A stretch of 38,130 nucleotides of DNA. It comes from Clostridioides difficile (GTDB lineage: Bacteria > Bacillota > Clostridia > Peptostreptococcales > Peptostreptococcaceae). Where the stretch lies: the NCBI RefSeq assembly GCF_900243075.1, contig NZ_OEZH01000024.1:9193-47322 (forward strand), read 5' to 3'. A program made the position numbers and the translations under genes. The notes below the pieces were generated by a model, which saw only the letters and a list, made by a program, of their open reading frames with translations, did no database searches and was not told where the DNA came from. Below, piece after piece: positions 8,173-16,230 of this stretch. The number at the start of each line of letters is the position of its first letter. Within the stretch, counting starts at the first letter, position 1.

Positions 8173-9537
8173 ATGATTTTAAAGACAAAATTATTTGGAC
8201 GTACTTATCAGTTTAAAGGCTTATATGATGTAATGGCTAAAGCTAATGAAGAAAAATCAGGAGATAAATTAGCAGGTCTTGCAGCAGAATCAGCTGAAGA
8301 AAGAATAGCAGCAAAAGTTGTTTTATCACACATAAAGCTAGAGGATATAAGAAATAATCCTGCAGTAGCATATGAGGAAGATGAAGTAACAAGAATAATA
8401 CAAGATGCTGTAAATGAAAAAGTTTATGAAGAAATAAAAGACTGGACAGTATCTGAACTTAGAGAGTGGATATTAGATTCAAATACTAGAAGCCTTGATA
8501 TAAGAAGAATATCAAGAGGATTAACTTCTGAAATGATAGCAGCAGTTGCAAAATTAATGTCAAATATGGACTTAGTTTATGCAGCTAAAAAGATAAAGGT
8601 TACTGCTCACTGTAATACAACTATAGGAGAACAAGGAACGTTATCAGCAAGACTTCAACCTAATCATCCAACAGATGACCCAGATGGAATACTTGCATCG
8701 CTTCTTGAAGGTTTAACTTTTGGTATAGGAGATGCAGTACTTGGATTAAACCCAGTTGATGACTCTGTTGAAAGTGTTACTAAAGTATTAAAGAGATTTG
8801 AAGAAGTAAAGCAAAAATATCAAATACCAACTCAAACATGTGTATTAGCACATGTTACTACACAAATGGAAGCAATAAGAAATGGTGCTCCTGCAGATTT
8901 AATATTCCAATCTATAGCAGGTTCTGAAAAAGGAAATGAAGCCTTTGGATTTAATGGAGATACCTTAGAAGAAGCTAGACAGTTAGCTTTAAAACATGGT
9001 ACAGCTACAGGACCTAATGTCATGTATTTTGAAACTGGACAAGGTTCAGAATTATCTTCAGAAGCGCATCATGGAATAGACCAGGTTACTATGGAAGCTA
9101 GATGCTATGGATTTGCTAAAAAGTATGAACCATTCTTAGTAAATACAGTTGTTGGATTTATAGGGCCTGAGTACTTATATGATGCTAGAGAAGTTGTAAG
9201 AGCAGGACTTGAAGACCATTTTATGGGTAAACTACATGGATTACCAATGGGTGTTGATGTTTGTTACACTAACCATATGAAGGCTGACCAAAATGATATG
9301 GAAAACTTAGCTATACTATTAACAACAGCAGGATGTACGTACTTTATGGGAATACCTCATGGAGATGATGTTATGCTTAACTATCAAACAACAGGATACC
9401 ATGAAACAGCATCGCTTAGAGAAATGTTTGGATTGACAGCAATAAAAGAATTTGATGCTTGGATGGAAAAGATGGGATTCTCTAAAGATGGTAAGTTAAC
9501 AGAGTTAGCGGGAGACGCATCTGTATTATTAGGATAG
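8173..9537 (+). CDS. eutB: Ethanolamine ammonia-lyase heavy chain EutB
   Basis: EutB is the large, substrate-binding subunit of adenosylcobalamin-dependent ethanolamine ammonia-lyase (EC 4.3.1.7), which converts ethanolamine to acetaldehyde and ammonia inside the microcompartment. At 454 residues it has the normal length and is strongly conserved throughout: CNTTIGEQGTLSARLQPNHP near 155, FQSIAGSEKGNEAFGFN near 245, YFETGQGSELSSEAHHG near 285 and GLPMGVDVCYTNHMKADQNDME near 355 form the TIM-barrel active site. A GGAGG site lies just upstream of ATG 8173. It is followed 12 bases later by eutC. Confidence 0.98.
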   Translation: MILKTKLFGRTYQFKGLYDVMAKANEEKSGDKLAGLAAESAEERIAAKVVLSHIKLEDIRNNPAVAYEEDEVTRIIQDAVNEKVYEEIKDWTVSELREWILDSNTRSLDIRRISRGLTSEMIAAVAKLMSNMDLVYAAKKIKVTAHCNTTIGEQGTLSARLQPNHPTDDPDGILASLLEGLTFGIGDAVLGLNPVDDSVESVTKVLKRFEEVKQKYQIPTQTCVLAHVTTQMEAIRNGAPADLIFQSIAGSEKGNEAFGFNGDTLEEARQLALKHGTATGPNVMYFETGQGSELSSEAHHGIDQVTMEARCYGFAKKYEPFLVNTVVGFIGPEYLYDAREVVRAGLEDHFMGKLHGLPMGVDVCYTNHMKADQNDMENLAILLTTAGCTYFMGIPHGDDVMLNYQTTGYHETASLREMFGLTAIKEFDAWMEKMGFSKDGKLTELAGDASVLLG

Positions 9538-9549
9538 GAGGTATTTAGT

Positions 9550-10431
9550 ATGAATGAGAAGGATTTAAAAGCATTAGTAGAACAGTTAGTTGGACAAATG
9601 GTTGGGGAATTAGATACTAATGTTGTATCTGAAACTGTTAAGAAGGCAACTGAAGTTGTAATAGACAACAATGCTTGTATAGATGATATAACGGAAGTTG
9701 ATATAAGAAAGCAATTACTAGTAAAAAATCCTAAGGACGCAGAGGCTTATTTAGATATGAAAGCAAAAACACCTGCAAGATTAGGCATAGGAAGAGCTGG
9801 TACTAGATATAAAACAGAAACAGTTTTAAGATTTAGAGCAGACCATGCTGCTGCACAAGACGCTGTATTCTCTTATGTAGATGATGAATTTATAAAAGAA
9901 AATGATATGTTTGCAGTAGAAACTTTATGTAAAGATAAAGATGAATACTTAACAAGACCAGATTTGGGAAGAAAATTTTCTCCAGAAACTATAAATAGTA
10001 TAAAATCTAAATTTGGTACAAATCAAAAAGTTTTAATATTAGTAGGAGATGGACTTAGTTCAGCTGCTATAGAGGCAAACTTAAAAGACTGTGTACCAGC
10101 TATAAAACAAGGTCTAAAAATGTATGGTATAGACTCAAGTGAAATTTTATTTGTTAAACATTGTAGAGTTGGTGCTATGGACCATTTAGGTGAAGAATTA
10201 GGTTGTGAAGTTATATGTATGTTGGTTGGAGAAAGACCAGGATTAGTTACTGCTGAATCAATGTCAGCATATATAGCGTACAAGCCATACATAGGAATGG
10301 CAGAAGCAAAGAGAACAGTTATATCAAACATTCACAAAGGTGGAACAACTGCAGTTGAAGCAGGTGCTCATATAGCTGAACTTATAAAAACTATGTTAGA
10401 TAAAAAAGCTTCAGGAATAGACCTTAAGTAA
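9550..10431 (+). CDS. eutC: Ethanolamine ammonia-lyase light chain EutC
   Basis: EutC is the small subunit of ethanolamine ammonia-lyase and provides much of the cobalamin-binding surface. The 293 residues include [32 protein letters not shown] near 76-107, [17 protein letters not shown] near 160, and [21 protein letters not shown] near 227, all family hallmarks. The N-terminus ([20 protein letters not shown]) is an amphipathic helix separated from the core by a variable linker; in enteric EutC the equivalent region targets the enzyme into the shell. The start ATG 9550 has GGAGG directly upstream at the eutB stop, so the two subunits are translated together. Confidence 0.97.
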   Translation: MNEKDLKALVEQLVGQMVGELDTNVVSETVKKATEVVIDNNACIDDITEVDIRKQLLVKNPKDAEAYLDMKAKTPARLGIGRAGTRYKTETVLRFRADHAAAQDAVFSYVDDEFIKENDMFAVETLCKDKDEYLTRPDLGRKFSPETINSIKSKFGTNQKVLILVGDGLSSAAIEANLKDCVPAIKQGLKMYGIDSSEILFVKHCRVGAMDHLGEELGCEVICMLVGERPGLVTAESMSAYIAYKPYIGMAEAKRTVISNIHKGGTTAVEAGAHIAELIKTMLDKKASGIDLK

Positions 10432-10450
10432 AGTCGAGGGAGTGTAGAAT

Positions 10451-11104
10451 ATGAAAAACGATGTAATTCGTCCTAATATATTAGGAATTAAGATAATTTC
10501 AAATATAAGTCCAGAAATGGCACAAAAACTAGAACTAAAATCACATCACAAAAGTTTAGGTTTAATAACTGCAGACTGTGATGATGTTACGTACACAGCT
10601 CTTGATGAAGCAACTAAAGCTTCAGAAGTTGATGTTGTGTATGCAAAATCAATGTATGCAGGTGCTGCAAATGCTTCAACAAAGCTTGCTGGAGAAGTAT
10701 TAGGAATAATAGCAGGACCAAGTCCAGCGGAAGTAAGAAGCGGTCTAAATGCAGTAGTTGATTTTCTAGAATATGGAGCAACTTTTATAAGTGCAAATGA
10801 TGATGATTCAATAGCATATTATGCTCACTGCGTATCAAGAACAGGTACATATCTTTCAGAGGTGGCAGGAATAAGAGAAGGTGAGGCATTAGCTTATTTA
10901 GTAGCACCACCACTTGAAGCAATGTATGCTCTAGATGCAGCAATGAAAGCTGCAGATGTTAAGATGTGTGAATTATTTGCACCTCCAACTGAAACAAACT
11001 TTGGTGGAGCATTACTTACAGGTTCTCAATCAGCTTGTAAAGCAGCATGTGATGCATTTGCAGAAGCAGTAAAATCAGTTGCAGACAATCCAACAGGATT
11101 CTAG
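10451..11104 (+). CDS. eutL: Tandem-BMC shell protein EutL
   Basis: EutL is a trimeric shell protein with two BMC domains (BMC-T) that forms a gated central pore in the facets of the microcompartment. The 217-residue length fits. The first domain (about 1-105) includes LGLITADCDDVTYTALDEATKAS and LGIIAGPSPAEVRSGLNAV. The second (about 110-217) includes EGEALAYLVAPPLEAMYALDAAMKAADVKM and FGGALLTGSQSACKAACDAF. Start ATG 10451 lies after GAGGGAG-like bases. It is 19 bases after eutC and ten before the next shell gene. Confidence 0.97.
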   Translation: MKNDVIRPNILGIKIISNISPEMAQKLELKSHHKSLGLITADCDDVTYTALDEATKASEVDVVYAKSMYAGAANASTKLAGEVLGIIAGPSPAEVRSGLNAVVDFLEYGATFISANDDDSIAYYAHCVSRTGTYLSEVAGIREGEALAYLVAPPLEAMYALDAAMKAADVKMCELFAPPTETNFGGALLTGSQSACKAACDAFAEAVKSVADNPTGF

Positions 11105-11113
11105 GATAGTTAG

Positions 11114-11803
11114 ATGGATGCTATAGGCTTAATAGAAGTAATAGGATATGTTGCTGCAATAGAAGCTTCTGATGCTTGTTTGAAATCTGCAAATGTTAAT
11201 ATTGTAAAAATTGATAAGGTTGGAGCAGGTATTGTTACTTTAACAATATGTGGAGATGTTGGTGCTGTAAAATCTGCTCTAGAAGCAGGTGAAATTGCAG
11301 CTTCTAGAGTTGGTACATTAAGAGCATCACATATTATACCAAGAATCCATAGTGAAGTAACAGATGCTTTATTTAAAAATAAAGAACCTAAAGTCTGTGA
11401 AGTTTCAGAAGACATAGAGGAAAACTTTGAAATTACATTAGAAATAACTGATAATTTATCGAAAAAAGATAATGTAATTTTAGATGTCACTGAGAATAGT
11501 GAAAATAATAATGAAAAATTATATAGTGATATAGAGAAAATTAACAAAAAAATTGAAGTAGTTGATGATAGTTTAACAAAAACTAATGAAGAAAAAATAG
11601 AAAATACTAATAAAGAAGTATTAGAACAAGTCAAAATAGAAAATTATGATTTTGATAGAGATGATTTATCAAAAAACAGCGTGAAAAAACTTAAAGCTAT
11701 GGCTAAGAAATTAGACTCTTCAATAACTTATAAAGATTTAAATGTTCTTAAAAAAGAAGAATTGATAAACTTAGTTAAAAAGCTTAGCAGAGGGGATAGA
11801 TAG
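11114..11803 (+). CDS. BMC shell protein with long acidic linker and SAP/Rho_N-like tail (EutK-like)
   Basis: The first 88 residues of this 229-residue protein are a full BMC-H domain, starting DAIGLIEVIGYVAAIEASDACL and containing ICGDVGAVKSALEAGE and HIIPRIHSE, so it should join the hexagonal shell. Residues 90-180 are a low-complexity acidic linker rich in E, D, N and K. The last 45 or so residues (DLSKNSVKKLKAMAKKL, then LKKEELINLVKKL) look like a two-helix SAP or Rho_N-type domain, which in other proteins binds nucleic acid. Enteric EutK likewise joins a BMC domain to a C-terminal nucleic-acid-like helical domain, but of a winged-helix type, so this may be the clostridial counterpart. 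Its ATG is ten bases after eutL and its stop is two bases before the eutE start. The domain calls are by eye; the function of the tail is unknown. Confidence 0.88.
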   Translation: MDAIGLIEVIGYVAAIEASDACLKSANVNIVKIDKVGAGIVTLTICGDVGAVKSALEAGEIAASRVGTLRASHIIPRIHSEVTDALFKNKEPKVCEVSEDIEENFEITLEITDNLSKKDNVILDVTENSENNNEKLYSDIEKINKKIEVVDDSLTKTNEEKIENTNKEVLEQVKIENYDFDRDDLSKNSVKKLKAMAKKLDSSITYKDLNVLKKEELINLVKKLSRGDR

Positions 11804-11805
11804 TT

Positions 11806-13275
11806 ATGACACTTTTAGATAAAGATTTAGTATCTATACAAGAAGTCAGAACTCTTGTAAAAAGAGCTAAAGTGGCTCAAGAGAAACTTTCTAAAATGAG
11901 CCAAGAGCAAATAGATAAAATAGTAAAAGTTGTTGCAGATGCAGCATTTAATAATGCTACTAAATTAGCTAAAATGGCAAATGAAGAAACTGGATTTGGA
12001 AAATGGGAAGATAAAGTGATTAAAAATACTTTTGCATCTATGGGAGTTTATGAAACTTTAAAGAACACAAAAACTATTGGAATAATTGGTGAAGATAAAG
12101 AAGCAAATACAATAGATATAGCTACACCAGTTGGAGTTGTGGCAGGTCTTATACCTTCAACAAATCCAACATCAACAGTAATATACAAAACTATAATATC
12201 TCTAAAGGCAGGAAATACTATAGTTTTCTCTCCACATCCAAATGCAAAAAAATGCATACTTGAAACAGTTAATATAATAAGTGAAGCAGCTATAAAAGCT
12301 GGAGCTCCAGAAGATTCAATATTATGTATAACTAATCCAAGTATAGTTGGAACGAATGAATTAATGAAACATAAAGATACAAACTTAATATTAGCAACTG
12401 GAGGAGAAGCAATGGTTAGAGCTGCTTACTCTTCAGGAACACCAGCTATAGGAGTTGGACCTGGAAATGGACCAGCGTTCATAGATAAATCAGCCAATGT
12501 TAAGTTAGCAATCAAAAGAATAATAGATTCTAAAACTTTTGATAATGGTGTTATATGTGCATCAGAACAATCTATAGTAATAGAAAAATCTATGGAAGAA
12601 ACTGTGTTAAAAGAACTTAAAAATCAAGGTGCATATGTTTTAAATGAAGAGGAAAGTGAAAGATTAGCAAAATTCATATTAAGAGCTAATGGTACTATGA
12701 ATCCACAAATAGTTGGTAAGAGTGTTGAAGTAATAGCAAATTTAGCAGATTTAACAAATGTACCTAAAAATACAAAAGTTCTCGTTGCAAAAGAAAATAA
12801 AGTTGGTCATAATGTAGCCTATTCAAGAGAAAAACTTACACCAATACTAGCGTTCTATGTTGAGGAAAATGTAGAGGCTATTATGAGTAGATGTAGAGAA
12901 ATATTACTAAATGAAGGTGCAGGTCATACCTTCTCAATGCATGCAAATGATGAAGAGTTGGTAAAGAGATTTGCTCTTAACATGCCAGTATCAAGAATAC
13001 TTGTGAATACTCCTTCAGCACTTGGAGGAATAGGTGCATCAACAAACCTTGTACCAGCACTAACACTTGGTTGTGGTGCAATAGGTGGAAGTTCAACTTC
13101 AAACAATATAGGACCACTTGATTTAATAAATGTTAAAAGAGTAGCTTATGGAATCAAAGAAATAGAAGAACTTGGAAAAGATACATCTAAAGTTGAAAAG
13201 TCAATGTTTGACTCAATGGATAAAGAAGAATTAATAAATCTTCTTGTTCAAAGATTAGTTAAAGAACTAGCATAA
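11806..13275 (+). CDS. eutE: Acetylating acetaldehyde dehydrogenase EutE
   Basis: EutE oxidises acetaldehyde with CoA and NAD+ to acetyl-CoA within the microcompartment. This is a 489-residue CoA-acylating aldehyde dehydrogenase: the NAD-binding domain includes TPVGVVAGLIPSTNPTSTV near 105, GVGPGNGPAFID near 223, and the catalytic cysteine is Cys251 in NGVICASEQS. GAGHTFSMHANDEE near 370 is typical of the class. The N-terminus begins directly with the aldehyde dehydrogenase helix and lacks the extra targeting helix known at the front of enteric EutE; instead the C-terminus carries DKEELINLLVQRLVKELA after a linker, a plausible encapsulation helix. ATG 11806 is two bases after the previous stop. 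Confidence 0.96.
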   Translation: MTLLDKDLVSIQEVRTLVKRAKVAQEKLSKMSQEQIDKIVKVVADAAFNNATKLAKMANEETGFGKWEDKVIKNTFASMGVYETLKNTKTIGIIGEDKEANTIDIATPVGVVAGLIPSTNPTSTVIYKTIISLKAGNTIVFSPHPNAKKCILETVNIISEAAIKAGAPEDSILCITNPSIVGTNELMKHKDTNLILATGGEAMVRAAYSSGTPAIGVGPGNGPAFIDKSANVKLAIKRIIDSKTFDNGVICASEQSIVIEKSMEETVLKELKNQGAYVLNEEESERLAKFILRANGTMNPQIVGKSVEVIANLADLTNVPKNTKVLVAKENKVGHNVAYSREKLTPILAFYVEENVEAIMSRCREILLNEGAGHTFSMHANDEELVKRFALNMPVSRILVNTPSALGGIGASTNLVPALTLGCGAIGGSSTSNNIGPLDLINVKRVAYGIKEIEELGKDTSKVEKSMFDSMDKEELINLLVQRLVKELA

Positions 13276-13288
13276 CTAAAATAAAAAT

Positions 13289-13310
13289 GAAATTTATAAC
13301 TATAAATTTC
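13289..13310 (+). other. Intercistronic hairpin between eutE and eutM
   Basis: An eight-base-pair perfect AT-rich stem, GAAATTTA (13289-13296) with TAAATTTC (13303-13310), six-base loop, no T-run. It is weak as a terminator and may be a processing or stability element ahead of the abundant shell gene eutM. Confidence 0.35.
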
Positions 13311-13361
13311 TAAAAATATAAACTATAAAACTATAAAATTAAATTTTTGGAGGATAAGATT

Positions 13362-13649
13362 ATGGCAAGTGCAAACGCATTAGGAATGATAGAAACTAAA
13401 GGATTAGTAGGAGCAATAGAAGCAGCAGATGCAATGGTTAAAGCTGCAAATGTACAATTAGTAGGAAAAGAGCAAGTAGGTGGAGGATTAGTTACTGTAA
13501 TGGTAAGAGGAGATGTTGGGGCTGTTAAAGCTGCTACAGATGCTGGAGCTGCAGCTGCTGAAAGAGTTGGAGAACTAATATCAGTTCATGTTATACCAAG
13601 ACCACACTTTGAAGTAGATGCTATATTACCAAAAGTATCAGCTGAGTAA
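13362..13649 (+). CDS. eutM: Major BMC-H shell protein EutM
   Basis: EutM is the main hexameric facet protein of the microcompartment. The 95-residue protein is a single canonical BMC domain: [20 protein letters not shown], then [23 protein letters not shown], then the [15 protein letters not shown] tail. The start is ATG 13362, with GGAGGA at 13349-13354; an in-frame TTG at 13347 overlaps that ribosome site and is not the start. The strong ribosome site, an 86-base leader after eutE and a hairpin after the gene suggest separate control of the amount made, as suits the most abundant shell component. Confidence 0.97.
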   Translation: MASANALGMIETKGLVGAIEAADAMVKAANVQLVGKEQVGGGLVTVMVRGDVGAVKAATDAGAAAAERVGELISVHVIPRPHFEVDAILPKVSAE

Positions 13650-13683
13650 TATAAAAGTAGTTTTAAAATTTAAATTTTGATTA

Positions 13684-13748
13684 AAAAGAGGCTATCTCAA
13701 AAATGAGTCTTACTAATAAACTCAATGTATTTTGAGGTAGTCTTTTTT
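13684..13748 (+). terminator. Intrinsic (probably partial) terminator between eutM and eutT
   Basis: GGCTATCTCAAAA (13690-13702) pairs over 13 positions, with two G-U pairs, with TTTTGAGGTAGTC (13730-13742); flanking A and T runs extend it. Six T follow (13743-13748). It lacks a flanking A1/G4 hexaloop hairpin, so it appears not to be under EutV control and may lower expression of the genes after eutM. Confidence 0.75.
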
Positions 13749-13774
13749 ATACATCTAATAGGAGATGTGATAAA

Positions 13775-14536
13775 ATGGGTGTTTTAACAGAAAACGAAAT
13801 AAAAAGAAAAATAGGAAAAAACAAAGGCAATATAACTGAATTTTATATAGAAAAAGGACAAATAATAACTCCTTCTGCAAAATCTTATTTAACTGAGAGA
13901 AGTATTGAACTCAAATATATTGATAAGCTTTCAGATATAAATAATGAACCCAAAGAAGTTATAAAAGAAGTAGTTAAAGAGAAAACATATAAATATACTA
14001 CTGTATTTGGTGCTAAATTGGATGAAAAACCAGAACATATGACTCAATTAAATGGAAATCTTTTGGTTTTTAAAGACCATAAAAGAATAATATTGAGAGG
14101 AAAAATAGATTCTCTTGAATCAGAAATACTAAAGGCACAGATTCTTTGCCAAAAACTAGGTATGCCAAAGCTTGTTAAGGAATTACAAGAGGTATTAGAC
14201 TTTGTAAGAAATATAATGAGATGTGAGGTTTTAGAAGAAAAACTAGAAGACTTTAAACTTTTAGGGTTGACTCCACAAGAACTTAGAGAACAATCTCACT
14301 ATCCTAAAAAATACTTTGGTATAGGACATGAGTTCCCAAGTTATGAAATGGGTGAAGTAGTAGTAGCTATAAATAGTATAAGAAGTAATACACGAGAGGT
14401 TGAACTTGCAGCTTACGAAGCACTTAAAGGTGAGTACGGAAATGTTCAAAGAGAAGATTTAATAAAGGCACTTAATAGATTATCGTCAGCATTTTGGATA
14501 ATGATATATAAAGTTAGAACTAATAAGTATAAGTAG
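13775..14536 (+). CDS. eutT: Cobalamin adenosyltransferase EutT
   Basis: EutT makes adenosylcobalamin, the cofactor of EutBC, from cobalamin and ATP. The 253-residue protein has an N-terminal module (about 1-55: LTENEIKRKIG, then IITPSAKSYLTERSIELKYI) that is also seen in enteric EutT and EutQ, followed by the helical adenosyltransferase domain (about 75-253: GKIDSLESEILKAQILCQKLG, RNIMRCEVLEEKL, FPSYEMGEVVVAINSIRS, ALNRLSSAFWIMIYKVRT). The HX11CCX2C metal motif described for the Salmonella enzyme is absent; there is no CC pair. Start ATG 13775 has AGGAGATG upstream. It follows the eutM terminator and is just before eutD. Confidence 0.88.
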   Translation: MGVLTENEIKRKIGKNKGNITEFYIEKGQIITPSAKSYLTERSIELKYIDKLSDINNEPKEVIKEVVKEKTYKYTTVFGAKLDEKPEHMTQLNGNLLVFKDHKRIILRGKIDSLESEILKAQILCQKLGMPKLVKELQEVLDFVRNIMRCEVLEEKLEDFKLLGLTPQELREQSHYPKKYFGIGHEFPSYEMGEVVVAINSIRSNTREVELAAYEALKGEYGNVQREDLIKALNRLSSAFWIMIYKVRTNKYK

Positions 14537-14548
14537 TTGGAGGACACA

Positions 14549-15178
14549 ATGGAGAGTCTATTAAATGAAATAGTAGAAGAAGTAATAAATAGAGTTAAAA
14601 AAGAAGCATTCATAGAAGTTGAGGCATCAGGAAGACACGTTCACTTAAGTAGAGAAGATGTAGATAAATTATTTGGTAAGGGATATACTCTTACAAAATT
14701 AAAAGACTTATCTCAACCAGGTCAATATGCTTGTAAGGAAAGAGTCACAATAACTGGTACTAAAGGAAGTATAAAAAATGTAGTTGTACTTGGTCCATGT
14801 AGAAATGAAACTCAAGTAGAAATATCTTTAACAGATGGTTCAACTCTTGGATTAAAAGCTCCTATAAAACAAAGCGGAGACTTAGAAGGTACTTTAAGTA
14901 TTAAAATATCAACACAACATGGTGAAGTTGAACTTGATAAAGGGTTAATGGTTGCTAAAAGACATATACACATGACTCCTAAGGATGCTGAAAAATTCAA
15001 TGTATGTGATAAAGAAATAGTTGAAGCTAAGGTGATGGGTCAGAGACCTTTAACATTTGATGATGTAGTAATAAGAGTTAGTGACAGCTTTAAAACTTAC
15101 ATGCACATAGATTATGATGAAGCCAATGCATGTGGCTATTCAAAAGGAACTGTTGCTAAAATAATAAAGAAAGCATAA
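14549..15178 (+). CDS. eutD: PduL-type phosphotransacylase (EutD role)
   Basis: This enzyme converts acetyl-CoA and phosphate to acetyl phosphate and recycles CoA inside the compartment. It is a PduL-family phosphotransacylase, not a Pta-type EutD. The two metal-binding signatures are ASGRHVHLS (His30, His32) and AKRHIHMTP (His139, His141). Residues 1-20 (ESLLNEIVEEVINRVKKEA) form an amphipathic helix of the kind that targets PduL into shells. The true start is ATG 14549, with GGAGG at 14539-14543; the in-frame TTG at 14537 overlaps the ribosome site. The 209-residue length is normal. It directly follows the eutT stop. Confidence 0.95.
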   Translation: MESLLNEIVEEVINRVKKEAFIEVEASGRHVHLSREDVDKLFGKGYTLTKLKDLSQPGQYACKERVTITGTKGSIKNVVVLGPCRNETQVEISLTDGSTLGLKAPIKQSGDLEGTLSIKISTQHGEVELDKGLMVAKRHIHMTPKDAEKFNVCDKEIVEAKVMGQRPLTFDDVVIRVSDSFKTYMHIDYDEANACGYSKGTVAKIIKKA

Positions 15179-15219
15179 ATTTAACCTACTATATAGATTA
15201 CCTCTAGGGAGGATTTAAT

Positions 15220-15945
15220 ATGAATTATGATAACCTTGTAGATTTAATAATGGAAGAAATCTATAAAAAAATAAATAGTAATGAACTAAAAATATCTAAT
15301 AAACCTAAGGCTGTGATTGTATTTGAACAAGACAACAATAAATTTAACTTATTAAAAGATGAATTTGAAATAGTAGAATTTGATAAAAGTATAAAAGAAT
15401 GTGAAATAGTGATAGTTTCAAGACTTTGTATGAGGGGATTATCAAATCTAGCACTTGGAAATTCAACAAGTGAGGAAGAAAGATTTATACTAAAAATGAT
15501 TATGAAGGGCAAAAAGGTATATGTCCTAGATGAAGAAATTGAATATAAAAAATATAAAGATACTGCACCAAAAGCGTTATATAAGAAATTTATGTACTTT
15601 GAAGATGAAATATGTAAATTTGGTGTGGAAATTATAAAAGACTTAAATACTATAACTAAAAATAAGTTAAGCATAAAAAGTGAAGTATCAAGTTCTATAG
15701 ATTCTAAAAAAGAAAATACAAAAGCTTTAAATAAAGATATGGAAAGTCTAAATAATGTAGAAAGTATAAAGATAGATACCGAATTTAGTTTAGATTTAAG
15801 AAATAAAAAACTTATATCAGAAGCTGACTTAAGAAAACCAACTATAAATGGAGTTAAAAACATACTAGTTAATAAAAAAAGTATAATAACGCCATTGGCT
15901 GTAGATTTTATGAGAATACACCATCTCAAACTAAAGAAAGTGTAA
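15220..15945 (+). CDS. Uncharacterised ethanolamine utilisation protein with C-terminal ITP module
   Basis: The function is unknown; from its position and make-up it resembles the 'eut_hyp' family found in Gram-positive eut loci. The 241 residues begin with an amphipathic helix (NYDNLVDLIMEEIYKKINSN) similar to encapsulation helices. Residues 28-140 have alternating beta-alpha segments (KAVIVFEQ, CEIVIVSRLCMRGLSNLALG, KKVYVLDEEI) that look like a flavodoxin- or Rossmann-like fold. A disordered linker (about 150-190) leads to a C-terminal module: KLISEADLRK and SIITPLAVDFMRIHHLKLKK. This matches the N-terminal module of EutT and, from memory, that of enteric EutQ. A GGGAGGA site precedes ATG 15220. 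It lies between eutD and eutN in the same operon. Confidence 0.8.
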   Translation: MNYDNLVDLIMEEIYKKINSNELKISNKPKAVIVFEQDNNKFNLLKDEFEIVEFDKSIKECEIVIVSRLCMRGLSNLALGNSTSEEERFILKMIMKGKKVYVLDEEIEYKKYKDTAPKALYKKFMYFEDEICKFGVEIIKDLNTITKNKLSIKSEVSSSIDSKKENTKALNKDMESLNNVESIKIDTEFSLDLRNKKLISEADLRKPTINGVKNILVNKKSIITPLAVDFMRIHHLKLKKV

Positions 15946-15957
15946 GGAGGTAATTTT

Positions 15958-16230
15958 ATGGATATAGGAAAAGTTGTAGGTAATGTTTGGGCTACAAGAA
16001 AAGATGAAAAATTATGTGGTCAAAAACTTTTAGTTGTAAAAATTTTAAAAACTAAAGACACATACAAGGAAGGCTTCATGGTTGCAGCCGATAATGCAGG
16101 AGCAGGAAATGGAGACTTAGTTCTTATATCCAAAGGTTCCTCAGCTAGAGAATCGATTGAAAAAGCTCATGTTCCAGTAGATGCAACTATAGTTGGAGTA
16201 GTCGATTCATTTGAGGTGTTTGATGAATAA
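15958..16230 (+). CDS. eutN: Vertex shell protein EutN (BMC-P)
   Basis: EutN forms pentamers that close the corners of the icosahedral shell. The 90 residues match the EutN/CcmL/PduN family: MDIGKVVGNVWATRKDEKLCGQKLLVV at the start, AADNAGAGNGDLVLISKGSSAR near 44-65, and DATIVGVVDSFEV near the end. AAGGAGG lies immediately upstream of ATG 15958. Its last codons overlap the start of the next gene by eight bases, so the two are translationally coupled. Confidence 0.96.
   Translation: MDIGKVVGNVWATRKDEKLCGQKLLVVKILKTKDTYKEGFMVAADNAGAGNGDLVLISKGSSARESIEKAHVPVDATIVGVVDSFEVFDE

Noticed and set aside
13684-13748. A possible fourth EutV site after eutM
   Set aside because: The terminator is good, but the nearby small hairpin CTC/GAG has loop AAAAAT, which lacks G at position 4, and no paired second hairpin precedes it.
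15261-15929. A 222-codon minus-strand frame opposite the unknown eut gene
   Set aside because: The plus-strand gene has a GGGAGGA site, operon position and family-like motifs; the antisense product is serine/leucine/phenylalanine-rich in the manner of a codon shadow.
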